Shown: positions 30,032 to 38,000 of the stretch, one piece after another | How the letters are laid out: each line of letters opens with the position of its first letter | Numbering within the stretch: the stretch's first letter is position 1 | Virus record (IMG/VR): IMGVR_UViG_3300044712_000339 | Location: 1-48,830 of that record | Strand: one strand, 5' to 3' | Source: a virus | Length of the DNA: 48,830 nucleotides | Notes under the pieces: generated by a model | Databases searched by the model: none | Seen by the model: the letters and a program-made list of their open reading frames with translations, nothing else | Told to the model about the DNA's origin: nothing | Translations under genes and position numbers: made by a program

Positions 30032-30121
30032 CTAGCGTCGGAATCCTGTGGGCCAGGTCTGCGTGTAGTTTGATTCTAAGAGCTTCTACACTGCCTCTAC
30101 AGATCAACCCGATGTAAACTA

Positions 30122-30149
30122 TTGCCGACATTTGGCCGATAACTATAAT
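30122..30149 (+). promoter_or_regulatory. Plus-strand promoter of the lysogeny-side module
   Basis: -35 TTGCCG, a 16-base spacer and a perfect -10 TATAAT, 57 bases upstream of the ATG at 30206. It faces away from the integrase and would drive the plus-strand genes. Confidence 0.6.
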
Positions 30150-30205
30150 GAGAGCAGTGACGAACGAAACCCAGCCGCCAACGCGGCACAACCAGGAGAC
30201 GAGCG

Positions 30206-30532
30206 ATGAAAACGAAACTGCGATCCGCAGATCAGGCGTACCGCCTGGCAGTCGGGTGTGGACAGTCCGCGGCAGATATGCTGCGAATCGAGATTGTGTC
30301 GGTGGTCTGCCTCGACCGCCTCGACATGCTGGACGAGTCGTGCCGGCCGCAGGGGCCGTTTGATCGGCAGATTCTCGGCGATTTGCGAGCCGAGGCCGGT
30401 GAGTTTTCCAGCGATTTCGAGCGCGGCTACTGGGATGGACTGCGGAGCCGGTGTGGCGAGATTGTCGAACGACTGAACACGAACCACGCCGCCAGACTGC
30501 CAGAGCCTGCGCGCACAACCGATAACGAATGA
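30206..30532 (+). CDS. Hypothetical protein, first gene of the plus module
   Basis: A 108-residue protein (MKTKLRSADQAYRLAVGCGQSAADMLR...). Hydrophilic and helical. It has a GGAGACGAG ribosome site and lies downstream of the TATAAT promoter. The words FERGYWDGLRSR recall the GYRDGL of the next gene, so the two may be related. No DNA-binding motif is clear. In many phages this first gene opposite the integrase is a repressor, but nothing shows that here. Confidence 0.6.
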   Translation: MKTKLRSADQAYRLAVGCGQSAADMLRIEIVSVVCLDRLDMLDESCRPQGPFDRQILGDLRAEAGEFSSDFERGYWDGLRSRCGEIVERLNTNHAARLPEPARTTDNE

Positions 30533-30543
30533 GACGGTGACTA

Positions 30544-30798
30544 ATGAACGAACAGCAGTTTCAGTCTGAAATGAGCCGCGCGCAAACGCTGGGGCGACTC
30601 GCCAGCGACCCGATTCAGGCCGACTACTACTCCGGGTACGCTCGCGGAGTCCGTCGCCAATACCACGGCGATCAATTCGGCAGCCAGCAGGAACACGATC
30701 TATGGCTCAGCCTCGTGGACGATACCGACGAATCACGAACGGCGCTTGGGCGTGGCTATCGTGATGGCCTGTTGTTCGGCGATGACCGCGTGGATTAG
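30544..30798 (+). CDS. Hypothetical protein
   Basis: An 84-residue acidic protein (MNEQQFQSEMSRAQTLGRLASDPIQADYYSGYARGVRRQYHGDQFG...GRGYRDGLLFGDD). Its repeated G-Y-x-R/x-D-G motif (SGYARGV, GRGYRDG) resembles the preceding gene. The gap to the previous gene is 11 bases and the ribosome site is weak (GACGGTGA). Function unknown. Confidence 0.55.
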   Translation: MNEQQFQSEMSRAQTLGRLASDPIQADYYSGYARGVRRQYHGDQFGSQQEHDLWLSLVDDTDESRTALGRGYRDGLLFGDDRVD

Positions 30799-30868
30799 GA
30801 TTTACCATCCCCAACCGCCCCGCCCGGCTGGGATGGATTACACGGCGGGAGGCAAGGGAGAATATAAA

Positions 30869-31264
30869 ATGAATCCGGCGACCAAAAAAAAGTGGACCAT
30901 CCGAGACGAATGGCTGTTCAACGCTCGCGAGAGAGCCGAGGCAAAATGCCACGCAATCGCAAAAAAATACGACTACAACATGGGTGCGGGGCTCGCGATC
31001 CACACCGCTCGGGTGGCAATACGCGATGCGATCAACGGCCACGCCGATGCAGCGGCAATCATGCGCGTGATGTTGGAATACGATGCGAAATGCGATCCTG
31101 GCCACATGCAAGAGGCAACGTCGGGACTGTGGAGGCACTTTAGCGGTTCCGGATTTGCCGCAAACGCAATCGCTTCTGGAGTAACTGAATACGCAAACAG
31201 GATTTGCGAAGGGCTAAAAAAAACCGAACGCACCGCATTGTCGCGGCTTGCTGATCGAGGTTAA
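30869..31264 (+). CDS. Hypothetical helical protein
   Basis: A 131-residue protein with a GGGAGAA ribosome site. Mostly helical (EWLFNARERAEAKCHAIAKKYDYN; AIHTARVAIRDAINGHADAAAIMRVML; YANRICEGLKKTERTALSRLAD). An upstream in-frame extension to 30746 lacks a ribosome site and overlaps the previous gene, so the shorter start is preferred. Function unknown. Confidence 0.6.
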   Translation: MNPATKKKWTIRDEWLFNARERAEAKCHAIAKKYDYNMGAGLAIHTARVAIRDAINGHADAAAIMRVMLEYDAKCDPGHMQEATSGLWRHFSGSGFAANAIASGVTEYANRICEGLKKTERTALSRLADRG

Positions 31265-31276
31265 TAATCCTACTCC

Positions 31277-31344
31277 CTGTCCCGCCGCCGAACCCGGCGC
31301 AGGTGGAGAGCGGCGCGCCGCAATGTCGCCTCCCGGCGGGACAG
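31277..31344 (+). promoter_or_regulatory. Long inverted repeat with inner palindrome before the Xre gene
   Basis: Perfect 11-bp arms CTGTCCCGCCG and CGGCGGGACAG surround 46 bases that include a perfect 12-bp palindrome GCGGCGCGCCGC at 31310-31321. It fills the gap between two plus-strand genes and ends 26 bases before the Xre start. It could be an operator, an RNA structure or a weak terminator; there is no T run. Confidence 0.6.
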
Positions 31345-31369
31345 CCTAAAAATCGGATAGGAGCCCCCA

Positions 31370-31576
31370 ATGTTAAATCATACCCTCCTCCGCGAACTCC
31401 GGCAGCGCCGCCGCCTGACTCAACTGGCACTGGCGAACAAAGCTGGAATCTCGCGGCAGTATCTGATAGAATTGGAGTCAGGCCGGTCCGGCAAGTCCCC
31501 CACTGAGGGAGTAGTCTGCCGCCTTGCCGCCGCCCTTGGCACGACAGCGGCACGACTAATTGAGGAGGAGCCATGA
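31370..31576 (+). CDS. Xre-family HTH regulator
   Basis: A 68-residue protein consisting of a single HTH_3 domain: LRELRQRRRLTQLALANKAGISRQYLIELESGRSGKSPTEGVVCRLAAALGTTAARLIEEE. The recognition helix is SRQYLIELESG. It lacks the C-terminal oligomerisation domain of lambda CI-type repressors. It may be a repressor for the operators near 30.0 kb or a small Cro-like protein; the assignment is inference. GATAGGAG ribosome site; the next gene overlaps by 4 bases. Confidence 0.88.
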   Translation: MLNHTLLRELRQRRRLTQLALANKAGISRQYLIELESGRSGKSPTEGVVCRLAAALGTTAARLIEEEP

Positions 31577-31764
31577 ACCAACGTCCCTGGTACGTCCCCG
31601 AGCTGCGCAAGATGAGCCACCCGAGCGGCAAGTGGCCGGAAAATGTGTCGTGTCCCGATTGCCCTAACTGCCCCGAACCAGAGCCATGTCGAGAGGCGGC
31701 AGAGAAGATGGGGCCGGATCGGTTTGCCAGCGCCGGCAAGGCGATCGAGGAGCCCACCCCATGA
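31573..31764 (+). CDS. Small zinc-ribbon-like protein
   Basis: A 63-residue protein with a C-P-D-C-P-N-C-P-E-P-E-P-C cluster (VSCPDCPNCPEPEPC), probably metal binding. It overlaps the Xre gene start (GGAGGAGCC ribosome site) and the following membrane gene by 4 bases each. Function unknown. Confidence 0.6.
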   Translation: MNQRPWYVPELRKMSHPSGKWPENVSCPDCPNCPEPEPCREAAEKMGPDRFASAGKAIEEPTP

Positions 31765-32105
31765 GCCGCATCGTACCGAGTCTGTGTCTGCTGGTGGCTA
31801 TCGCAGGGGTGGCGGGGGCGGTGTTTGCTGGGCATCACGTCAGCATCTTTAGTAACGCCCTCACGTGCGCCGTCGCCATACCGGCCCTGCTTGGCTGCTG
31901 GATGGTCTGGTCGGCGTCAGGTGTCCGCGATCATCGACCAATCGTCGCAGCGTTAGGCGGACTGCTGTGCCTACCTGCGGGCGTCTGGATTGGTCTATGG
32001 CTGTCCCACTTCGGTATCGGCGGTTGCATCGCTGGAATATCCATCCTCGTTACGTGGTGTGCTTTCCTTGGCCATCGTAGTCGGAGAATCGAAAATGAAA
32101 CGTAG
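31761..32105 (+). CDS. Membrane protein with four helices
   Basis: A 114-residue protein with about four hydrophobic segments (IVPSLCLLVAIAGVAGAVF; ALTCAVAIPALLGCWMVW; IVAALGGLLCLPAGVWIGLWL; GIGGCIAGISILVTWCAFLG), so it is an integral membrane protein. It overlaps the pilin-like gene by 11 bases and is probably expressed with it. A lysogeny-expressed membrane protein could act in superinfection exclusion; it could also anchor the pilin-like protein. Confidence 0.65.
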   Translation: MSRIVPSLCLLVAIAGVAGAVFAGHHVSIFSNALTCAVAIPALLGCWMVWSASGVRDHRPIVAALGGLLCLPAGVWIGLWLSHFGIGGCIAGISILVTWCAFLGHRSRRIENET

Positions 32106-32943
32106 AGCCGCGTTTACGTTGGTGGAGTTGCTGGTCACGATTACGATCATCGGTATCTTGGCCGCGATGGTTCTAGGGGCGTTGCAGTCGGCTCGCGAAA
32201 TGGCAAGAGAGTCTGCCACAAAGGCCACAATCGTCAAGCTGCACAACATCATCATGCAGCGGTATGAGTCGTACTTGAATCGAAGAATCGGGTTTGATAC
32301 CACCGGCATGACGGCCGTGCAGATAGACGCCGCCAATCAGGCTGCGCGGGCGAATCCTAAACTTGCGGCACGCTACCGACTCGACGCCATCCGAGATACG
32401 ATGCGAATGGAAATGCCGGATGCCCGTAGCGATATTGTCAACGGCCCTATTGCTTTCGCTTGGGGAAAGGTTCCAGAGCCTGCCCTGCATCGCCTGTATG
32501 CCGCGAGAACTCCGACCGGCAACCTGGACGCGGCGAAGTGCCTCTACCTCGTTGTGTCGATGGGGTCGCCGGAAGCGATGGAGCAATTCAGTCAGACGGA
32601 GATTGGGACCGTTGACGGCGAGCCGGTGTTTGTCGATGGCTGGGGCAAGCCAATCATGTGGCTTCGGTGGGCACCAGGGTATGTGTCGCCAATCCAGACA
32701 GGCAATGCCACCACCGACCACGATCCTTTCGACACGCGAAGCGTGGACGCCTTTGCGTTCCAGCTTATTCCACTCATTTACTCTTCATCGGGTCGCACCA
32801 AAGCCGATGGTACGCCGCAATATGGCATTGACCTTGACGCCGGTTACACGTTCTCCGGGAATCCGTATGGAAGTCCAAATCTCGGAAGGGCTATTCCGGG
32901 AGAGGGCTCGGAAGGCAATATTACAAATCATGCGATTGAGTAG
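32095..32943 (+). CDS. Type IV pilin/pseudopilin-like protein
   Basis: A 282-residue protein that begins with a prepilin leader and methylation motif: MKRRAAFTLVELLVTITIIGILAAMVLG. The sequence has F at mature position 1 and Glu at +5, with Ala rather than Gly at -1. The hydrophobic helix is followed by a long soluble domain (about 250 residues) with a C-terminal WGKPIMWLRWAPG-like segment of the planctomycete pseudopilins. It ends two bases before the convergent tail genes. It would be processed by a host prepilin peptidase. A cargo or surface-changing role is inferred. Confidence 0.82.
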   Translation: MKRRAAFTLVELLVTITIIGILAAMVLGALQSAREMARESATKATIVKLHNIIMQRYESYLNRRIGFDTTGMTAVQIDAANQAARANPKLAARYRLDAIRDTMRMEMPDARSDIVNGPIAFAWGKVPEPALHRLYAARTPTGNLDAAKCLYLVVSMGSPEAMEQFSQTEIGTVDGEPVFVDGWGKPIMWLRWAPGYVSPIQTGNATTDHDPFDTRSVDAFAFQLIPLIYSSSGRTKADGTPQYGIDLDAGYTFSGNPYGSPNLGRAIPGEGSEGNITNHAIE

Positions 32944-32944
32944 A

Positions 32945-33613
32945 TCATACATTTTTGATCGTGATTTCTGTTGGCATAACGCTCGATAAGCTGCCAGCAT
33001 CGCATATGTATTGCGGCACGCCGCCGGGATAGCATATCGGAGTGTTGTTTAGGCTTAAGCGCGAGAGGATAACGCCGTCTCCGTTCATGGCATCTGAATC
33101 CCCAGCGTCCCGATCCTTTCTATATTGAGATGTTATGCCGTTGTATTGGGTGCCGTTAAAAAGAAAACCGAATGCGACATTTAATAGAAAAAAGTAAACA
33201 GCAACATGGTGACAGGTATCGAGGTTAAGAGTTAATCGAATTGGTGATCCGTCAATTTCTCCACACGCGCCACTTGGAACTGTACCAAAATCCGTGCTAT
33301 TCGTATATCTCCAAGAATCGGAGGTGAGGTATGTCGCAATAAATGGGGAGGCAAGTAAGTCGCAGTGAAGACACACTCCGTTAGTAAAAGTTCCATCACT
33401 AAGGTCGATTTCGATATTTGGTGAGAACTCCCCGCCGCATGTAACAGAAATTGGCGGTTCTGTTGTCCCGCAGCAACACCGCCTTCTACTCATCCCTCGC
33501 CACGGCGAAAGCTTTCCCGCGTACCACGGCTTTGGTGGTCGATGCTTCGGCAACGTAATAGAATCCTCCGTGACGATCAAGCCGGATTCGCGTTGTCGGT
33601 ATTGTTTGGCCAT
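32945..33613 (-). CDS. Cysteine-rich tail-end protein, unknown
   Basis: A 222-residue protein, the last gene of the head-tail operon and convergent with the pilin-like gene. It contains a CCC cluster after an Arg run (GMSRRRCCCGTTEPP), then a beta-rich domain with several Cys (VTCGGEF, GVCLHCDLLA, SGACGEIDGSPIRLTLNLDTCHH) that could bind metal or form disulfides. The DNA is more AT-rich than that of the neighbouring tail genes, which suggests a different origin. Start overlaps the previous stop as TAATG. Function unknown; a tail-tip protein is the likely class. Confidence 0.6.
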   Translation of the reverse strand: MAKQYRQRESGLIVTEDSITLPKHRPPKPWYAGKLSPWRGMSRRRCCCGTTEPPISVTCGGEFSPNIEIDLSDGTFTNGVCLHCDLLASPFIATYLTSDSWRYTNSTDFGTVPSGACGEIDGSPIRLTLNLDTCHHVAVYFFLLNVAFGFLFNGTQYNGITSQYRKDRDAGDSDAMNGDGVILSRLSLNNTPICYPGGVPQYICDAGSLSSVMPTEITIKNV

Positions 33614-34005
33614 TACCACTCCCCCAGCTTGCAGTTCTCGGTAGCCATGGCGATCTTGTTGCGAATCGCTGGCCCCTTATTCACGGCGCAGCCGCACTGT
33701 TTACAGCGTCCGTCAACATACTCAGCACACGGACGGCATAGTTCGCGTTCAATTCGATCCACCTCTGCCGGTTCGCGTGTCGGAAACCCCGCAGCGGTCC
33801 ATCGCGCCACAGCGTAGGCGTAGTGAGCCACGTCAGCCATTGAGACGCCGAGCTTGTCGGCTGCCGGTTGTAGGTCGGGACTTTGCCGGCAGTTTCGCCG
33901 AGGCCACTTGCATGAATCGGAGTTCGGTTCACGCGGATAGGTCCAGCCACAATTGGCACATTGCAACTTGCCGTCGGCGTTGAGTTGGAATATGCAGTCG
34001 ATCAT
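33613..34005 (-). CDS. Zinc-finger protein of the tail region
   Basis: A 130-residue protein with two zinc sites: LQCANCGWTYPR near the N terminus and CRPCAEYVDGRCKQCGCAV near the middle. It ends in KIAMATENCKLGEW, a motif (K-x-x-M-x-T-x-x-C-x-L-G-x-W) found at the ends of many small phage tail-region proteins. It overlaps the previous gene by 4 bases. An assembly or hub protein is possible; the function is not known. Confidence 0.65.
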   Translation of the reverse strand: MIDCIFQLNADGKLQCANCGWTYPREPNSDSCKWPRRNCRQSPDLQPAADKLGVSMADVAHYAYAVARWTAAGFPTREPAEVDRIERELCRPCAEYVDGRCKQCGCAVNKGPAIRNKIAMATENCKLGEW

Positions 34006-35045
34006 GCGGTTTTACACGGGAAGTCTAGTGGCCGCCATACGCCGTTTGTTTCATCCCATGCGATGATGCCGTAAGCGTTGTTGTCCGTCTCGAATCCGCT
34101 AGATACCGAAAGCTCCGTGGATGATGAAGCTACAGGACTGTGCCCGCCATCCATTGGTACCACGTTATCTACGGTTGCTAGTGTGTTTCCGCTGGCGATC
34201 TTCGCTTGGCAGTAGCACATCTTTGCCAGCCCCTTCCCGCCGACGATCTGGTTCTTGCCGTTGATCGAGGCGTAGAGCACTTTGGCGGCAGTGGTCGTGT
34301 CGAAGCCGGTATGGTCCGAGCCGTAGCCGCGGAAGTTGCCGGGGTGGGTGTTGTCGAGTGTCAGTTCGTCGGCGTCTTCGTCAGCCGTGCCGTCGGAGGC
34401 AACGGGGTAGGCGGCTATGTCGGTGTCGTCGGGGGCGCAGTCGTCTTTGAGGATGGCAGGGGTAAGGCCGCTTGCCGCTGGCCCAAGCCGCACAATTGCC
34501 CACGCGATCTCCGTCGCCGCCGCGGCAGGATCGAGCCAGAGAATCTGCGCGCCGCTTCCGCCGGTTCCAATGTAGCACCCCTCACCGCCGACATTCTCTG
34601 GGATAATCACGTCGCAGAACTTGTCCGTTGTCGCGTTGACGTACACCCGCAGCGGCACGACGCCAGAAATGCAGCAACGGCCTATCTTTCCGTCGCCCGC
34701 ACATTCGAGCATCACGCCCCACTTGCCGCCAATGTGGTCCGTCGCGTCCGGGTCAACGCCTTTCTGGGATGTCTCGTTGGTCAAGGCGCCGAGCCCGCCC
34801 GCGTCAATGTCGAAGATCGGACCATCAAGGCCAACGGGATCATAGCTGAGTAAGTCCCGGCCTGTCGTGTTTTTTACGCGAAAAACGGACTGGTCCCAAT
34901 CGACGATATTCTTGATCGGCCCGCCGCCTGATGTGGCCTGATTCGTCATCCACCAGTTGAGCATGTCAATGGTGCGATTGTACACCGTTATTGAAAATGC
35001 TGTGACGGGGGAATGTGGCGGGAGTTTTCTGAATGGATTAGCCAT
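34002..35045 (-). CDS. Tail tip/structural protein
   Basis: A 347-residue protein, beta-rich (SVFRVKNTTGRDLLSYDPVGLDGPIFDI; MLECAGDGKIGRCCISGVVPLRVYVNATTDKFCDVI; LYASINGKNQIVGGKG). It lies among the distal tail genes, after the tape measure. The start overlaps the upstream stop as TAATG, and an N-terminal extension in that frame is not needed. I do not recognise a named domain. A structural tail protein is inferred from place and composition. Confidence 0.65.
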   Translation of the reverse strand: MANPFRKLPPHSPVTAFSITVYNRTIDMLNWWMTNQATSGGGPIKNIVDWDQSVFRVKNTTGRDLLSYDPVGLDGPIFDIDAGGLGALTNETSQKGVDPDATDHIGGKWGVMLECAGDGKIGRCCISGVVPLRVYVNATTDKFCDVIIPENVGGEGCYIGTGGSGAQILWLDPAAAATEIAWAIVRLGPAASGLTPAILKDDCAPDDTDIAAYPVASDGTADEDADELTLDNTHPGNFRGYGSDHTGFDTTTAAKVLYASINGKNQIVGGKGLAKMCYCQAKIASGNTLATVDNVVPMDGGHSPVASSSTELSVSSGFETDNNAYGIIAWDETNGVWRPLDFPCKTA

Positions 35046-35857
35046 TATGAAATCATCCCGCTGCCAATGCCGAGCATGGAGAAATTGAAAGCGGTCATCA
35101 CGCGATCGACTTCGGCCTGTATCGCTTTGGGTGTTGTCTTGGACGCGCTTGAATCGTCCTGCGATTCGTATCGCACCCAAAGATAATCCCAGCCGGTTTT
35201 GCTGATGCCGGTGATGTCGCCGACGGTCAAGGCGATCTCCGACGGCGAAACGGAAAAGTTGTAGGCAATTTCGACAATCGTAGATTCCTGCGGAGATTGC
35301 CCGCCACTCGCGCCGTCAAACCGAACCGTGTAGGCCGGGAAGCCGCGAAAATAGGAGGCGTTGACGCGGCCCGTCAGCTCCCCAAGGATTGTCGAGTAGA
35401 AAAAACCATAGCTACCAAGCGGTAACTGCCATGTCTCAGTCCACTTGAAAGCTCGGTCGGGAACGTCCACGCCCTCAACGCTATCGTCGGTCACGCCGAT
35501 TGCGCCGCCGTGGTCGATTGCCGTGCGGCCTGGCGCGGCGTAGGTGGCGACGTGCAGCAAGCCTTGCGTGATATGTTTGGTTGCGCCGGTCGTATCGAAG
35601 CTCCACTTGAAGTTCCCCGCCGCTGGTTCTTGCGAATCGGCCGTCCCATATTCCGCGTCGATGTCCCATGTCTGTGCGCCCTGGTATGAGCACTTCACAT
35701 CCTTGCGGTAGAACGCCCCGCAAGTCAGCGGGATTGCCGCGCGTGCGTAAGTGTCCGCAAGAACGAGGTCCGTTTCGCCAACGAGCCGGTACGGGATCGT
35801 CGCTGATCCTGTCTGCGTCTCAATGCCCGTCGGCCGCAGTCCAAATTGGTACGCCAT
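35045..35857 (-). CDS. Distal tail protein, unknown family
   Basis: A 270-residue protein immediately downstream of the tape measure (TAATG overlap), the usual place of distal tail or baseplate hub proteins. The sequence is beta-rich, with several aromatic strands (FKWTETWQLPLGSYGFFYSTILGELTGRVNASYFRGFPAYTVRF). The C terminus is a probable helix (KAIQAEVDRVMTAFNFSML). Family not recognised. Confidence 0.65.
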   Translation of the reverse strand: MAYQFGLRPTGIETQTGSATIPYRLVGETDLVLADTYARAAIPLTCGAFYRKDVKCSYQGAQTWDIDAEYGTADSQEPAAGNFKWSFDTTGATKHITQGLLHVATYAAPGRTAIDHGGAIGVTDDSVEGVDVPDRAFKWTETWQLPLGSYGFFYSTILGELTGRVNASYFRGFPAYTVRFDGASGGQSPQESTIVEIAYNFSVSPSEIALTVGDITGISKTGWDYLWVRYESQDDSSASKTTPKAIQAEVDRVMTAFNFSMLGIGSGMIS

Positions 35858-37722
35858 TATGCCGCGGCCTCCAAGTTAATCTGCTTCAGTTCATTAAGCT
35901 GTTTGGCCGCGATATTCTTTCCGGCCTCAACGGCTTTGGCGATCCGCTCCTGAACGCCACCGACACCGAGGCCAGATGCAGCCGACGCAGAGAACGTACC
36001 GCGAGAACTCGATTTCGGGCCCTTTGCGGCTTCCAAATCGAGCCCGCCAAGCTTGTCTTGGAAATCAAACTTCGTACCGACGCCGGCCGCAGCGGCGGCA
36101 ACCGCCTCGCCTTTCGCCGCTTGCCATTCTGCCTTGGCTGCATCCACGCTATCCTGCGCTGCCTTGATTGCCGCGTCACGCCCAGCGCCACGTTTTGCAA
36201 GGTCGCCGCCCAGGATGTCGGCTTGCGCCTGTCGGTCTGCTTCAATCTGTGCTTTCTTCGCCGCTGTGCCGGCGTCTATTTTTGCAACCTGCCCGCCTTG
36301 CGCCGCTCGCTGGCCAGCGAAAGTATCTGTGATTGCTTGGTTCGCCTCTTCGATTGTTCCGCCAGTTGCGAGAGCGATCAGTGGGGCCATCATCCTGGTT
36401 AGCGATTCAGTGAATCCGCTGTTGGCGAAACTAAGCCACGTCTTTTGCATCCAGTTGATGAGGTCGGCCCAGATCGTCTGGATTGATGCCGAAGCGTTGA
36501 TCATCCCTAGCGCAAGACCGGTGCAAGCCTCATCGTAGTACCCCTTAAATCCCTCCCATGCCGTCGTGATGAACGCTACACCTTTTTGCCACTCCAGTTT
36601 GACCAGTGCCCAACCAACCTTAGCCGCCGATACGAAATCCCCTGCCGCCATTGACTGTGCAATCACGTCGAATGTGCTAGTCACCTCAGATGAGAGCGTA
36701 GCAAACGTCGAACTAATCCATGTTGCCGCACGTCCGGCTGCACCGGTCGCATAGAGGAGATAGCCGCCGAGTGCAAGGCAAGCCGCTCCAATCAGAACGA
36801 ACGGATTAGCCAAGAGCAGCACGGCCGATTGCAAAAACCCAAACGTGGCAACGGCCGCCTTTGTGATTGTCAGCGCCGACCCGATAGCCACGCCGGCCAG
36901 CGTCACGGCCTTCCCGAGCACAAACAACCCCGCACCTGCCGCAACAGCGGCAGAACCAACAGCGAACGCCGTAACGATCATGGTTTTGTGGTCGCCGATC
37001 CATTGCTTGACTGCCGCCACTCCGGTTGCAATCCGTTCGGCCAGTCCGGTAAGCATCGGGGCTAATGCAAAACCAATGGCCTTGGACGCATACTTGAAAG
37101 ATACCGTCAGTCGCTCCCACGCTTTATCGAGTGCCTCGGCCGCCGCCACTTTTTCTGGACTCATCGACAATCCGAGCCGCACGGCCTCCGCGCGTAGAGC
37201 CTTTACGTCTTTCATCATTGGAATAAGAACCGTGCCTCCACGTCCAAAGATTTCCAGCGCCTTGGCCGCGCGTGTTGTCGGGTCTTGAATTGCCGACATA
37301 CCATCGGCTATCGCCATAAATTGATCCTCTGGGGCCATGCCTTGTAGCCTTTTCAGCGGCCCATCGGTCGCCGCCGAGATGGCATTCTGCATTCGCTTAA
37401 CGCCCGTTTCGACGGCCTCAAGGCTCGATCCAGAGAGCGTTGCCGCGTAACCTAATTCACTGAGGGCGGTAGCCGATATTCCAGTTCGCTCCGACATATG
37501 CGCCAATTCAGAACCAGCCGTCATAAATGATTTCGTCGCGGCCAGCAGCGGCGCGGCGATGCCAGCACCCAAAAGCATGAACTTTTTCCCGAGAGCCGAG
37601 ACACCAGCACCGAACGCCTTTAGGTCGGCTGATACGGACTTGAGCCCCCGGGTCAGCTTCGTCTTGTCGGCGTACACTTCGACGAACGCACGGCCAGCAC
37701 GAATGTCAGATGATCCTGCCAT
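35857..37722 (-). CDS. Tape measure protein
   Basis: A 621-residue protein. It starts with RAGRAFVEVYADKTKLTRGLKSVSADLKAFGAGV, the beta-helical opening of many phage tape measure proteins, followed by long helices and two or more hydrophobic segments (near 245-345, e.g. TAFAVGSAAVAAGAGLFVLGK and ANPFVLIGAACLALGGYLLY). The last 150 residues are Ala/Lys-rich coiled coil (KIDAGTAAKKAQIEADRQAQADI). The length would fit a fairly short tail. It sits after the tail chaperone pair, as in other siphoviruses. Confidence 0.85.
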   Translation of the reverse strand: MAGSSDIRAGRAFVEVYADKTKLTRGLKSVSADLKAFGAGVSALGKKFMLLGAGIAAPLLAATKSFMTAGSELAHMSERTGISATALSELGYAATLSGSSLEAVETGVKRMQNAISAATDGPLKRLQGMAPEDQFMAIADGMSAIQDPTTRAAKALEIFGRGGTVLIPMMKDVKALRAEAVRLGLSMSPEKVAAAEALDKAWERLTVSFKYASKAIGFALAPMLTGLAERIATGVAAVKQWIGDHKTMIVTAFAVGSAAVAAGAGLFVLGKAVTLAGVAIGSALTITKAAVATFGFLQSAVLLLANPFVLIGAACLALGGYLLYATGAAGRAATWISSTFATLSSEVTSTFDVIAQSMAAGDFVSAAKVGWALVKLEWQKGVAFITTAWEGFKGYYDEACTGLALGMINASASIQTIWADLINWMQKTWLSFANSGFTESLTRMMAPLIALATGGTIEEANQAITDTFAGQRAAQGGQVAKIDAGTAAKKAQIEADRQAQADILGGDLAKRGAGRDAAIKAAQDSVDAAKAEWQAAKGEAVAAAAAGVGTKFDFQDKLGGLDLEAAKGPKSSSRGTFSASAASGLGVGGVQERIAKAVEAGKNIAAKQLNELKQINLEAAA

Positions 37723-38000
37723 CTAGGCCACCTTTCCTTGCCATGCCGCCGCAATCTCTGGATCGTATGGCAGAACTCCACCCGCATCTGAAAACAACCC
37801 ATACGGGTCTGCGTCCAGGTCCGCACCTGCCGCCTTTAGTGCCGGCACCGCTGCACGTTGCCATGCACCGCGAGCCATTGCCGTAAGCGTCGCTAAGGTG
37901 TTACGGCCTGGCTCGATTCCAACGACTCCGGCAAGCTCGAAACATCGCCAGTAGATTCTGTCTGCGATGTCTGCGGCTGGCTCGATAGCCGCTCCATCGC
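37723..38000 (-). CDS. Tail assembly chaperone, frameshift extension (GT-like)
   Basis: A frame in the -1 register of the chaperone gene, open well upstream of its end (to 38160). After the overlap it encodes a coherent domain (ADIADRIYWRCFELAGVVGIEPGRNTLATLTAMARGAW...DPEIAAAWQGKVA), about 80 residues, that has no start codon or ribosome site of its own. The layout, two overlapping frames before the tape measure with the second in -1, is the lambda G/GT arrangement. The slippery site must lie between about 37893 and 38160; no perfect X-XXY-YYZ heptamer was found. Listed bounds of the start are approximate. Confidence 0.7.

Larger units (their letters stand above)
29653..30205. other. Integrase/plus-module intergenic switch region
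   Basis: About 550 bases without a gene, AT-richer than the surroundings. It contains the operator pair with a minus-strand promoter (29987-30031) and a plus-strand promoter (30122-30149). The stretch 29700-29930 includes inverted repeats such as AATCCG(TTTCG)CGGATT at about 29776. This would be the natural place for an attP, but no attachment core can be recognised from one sequence. Confidence 0.6.
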
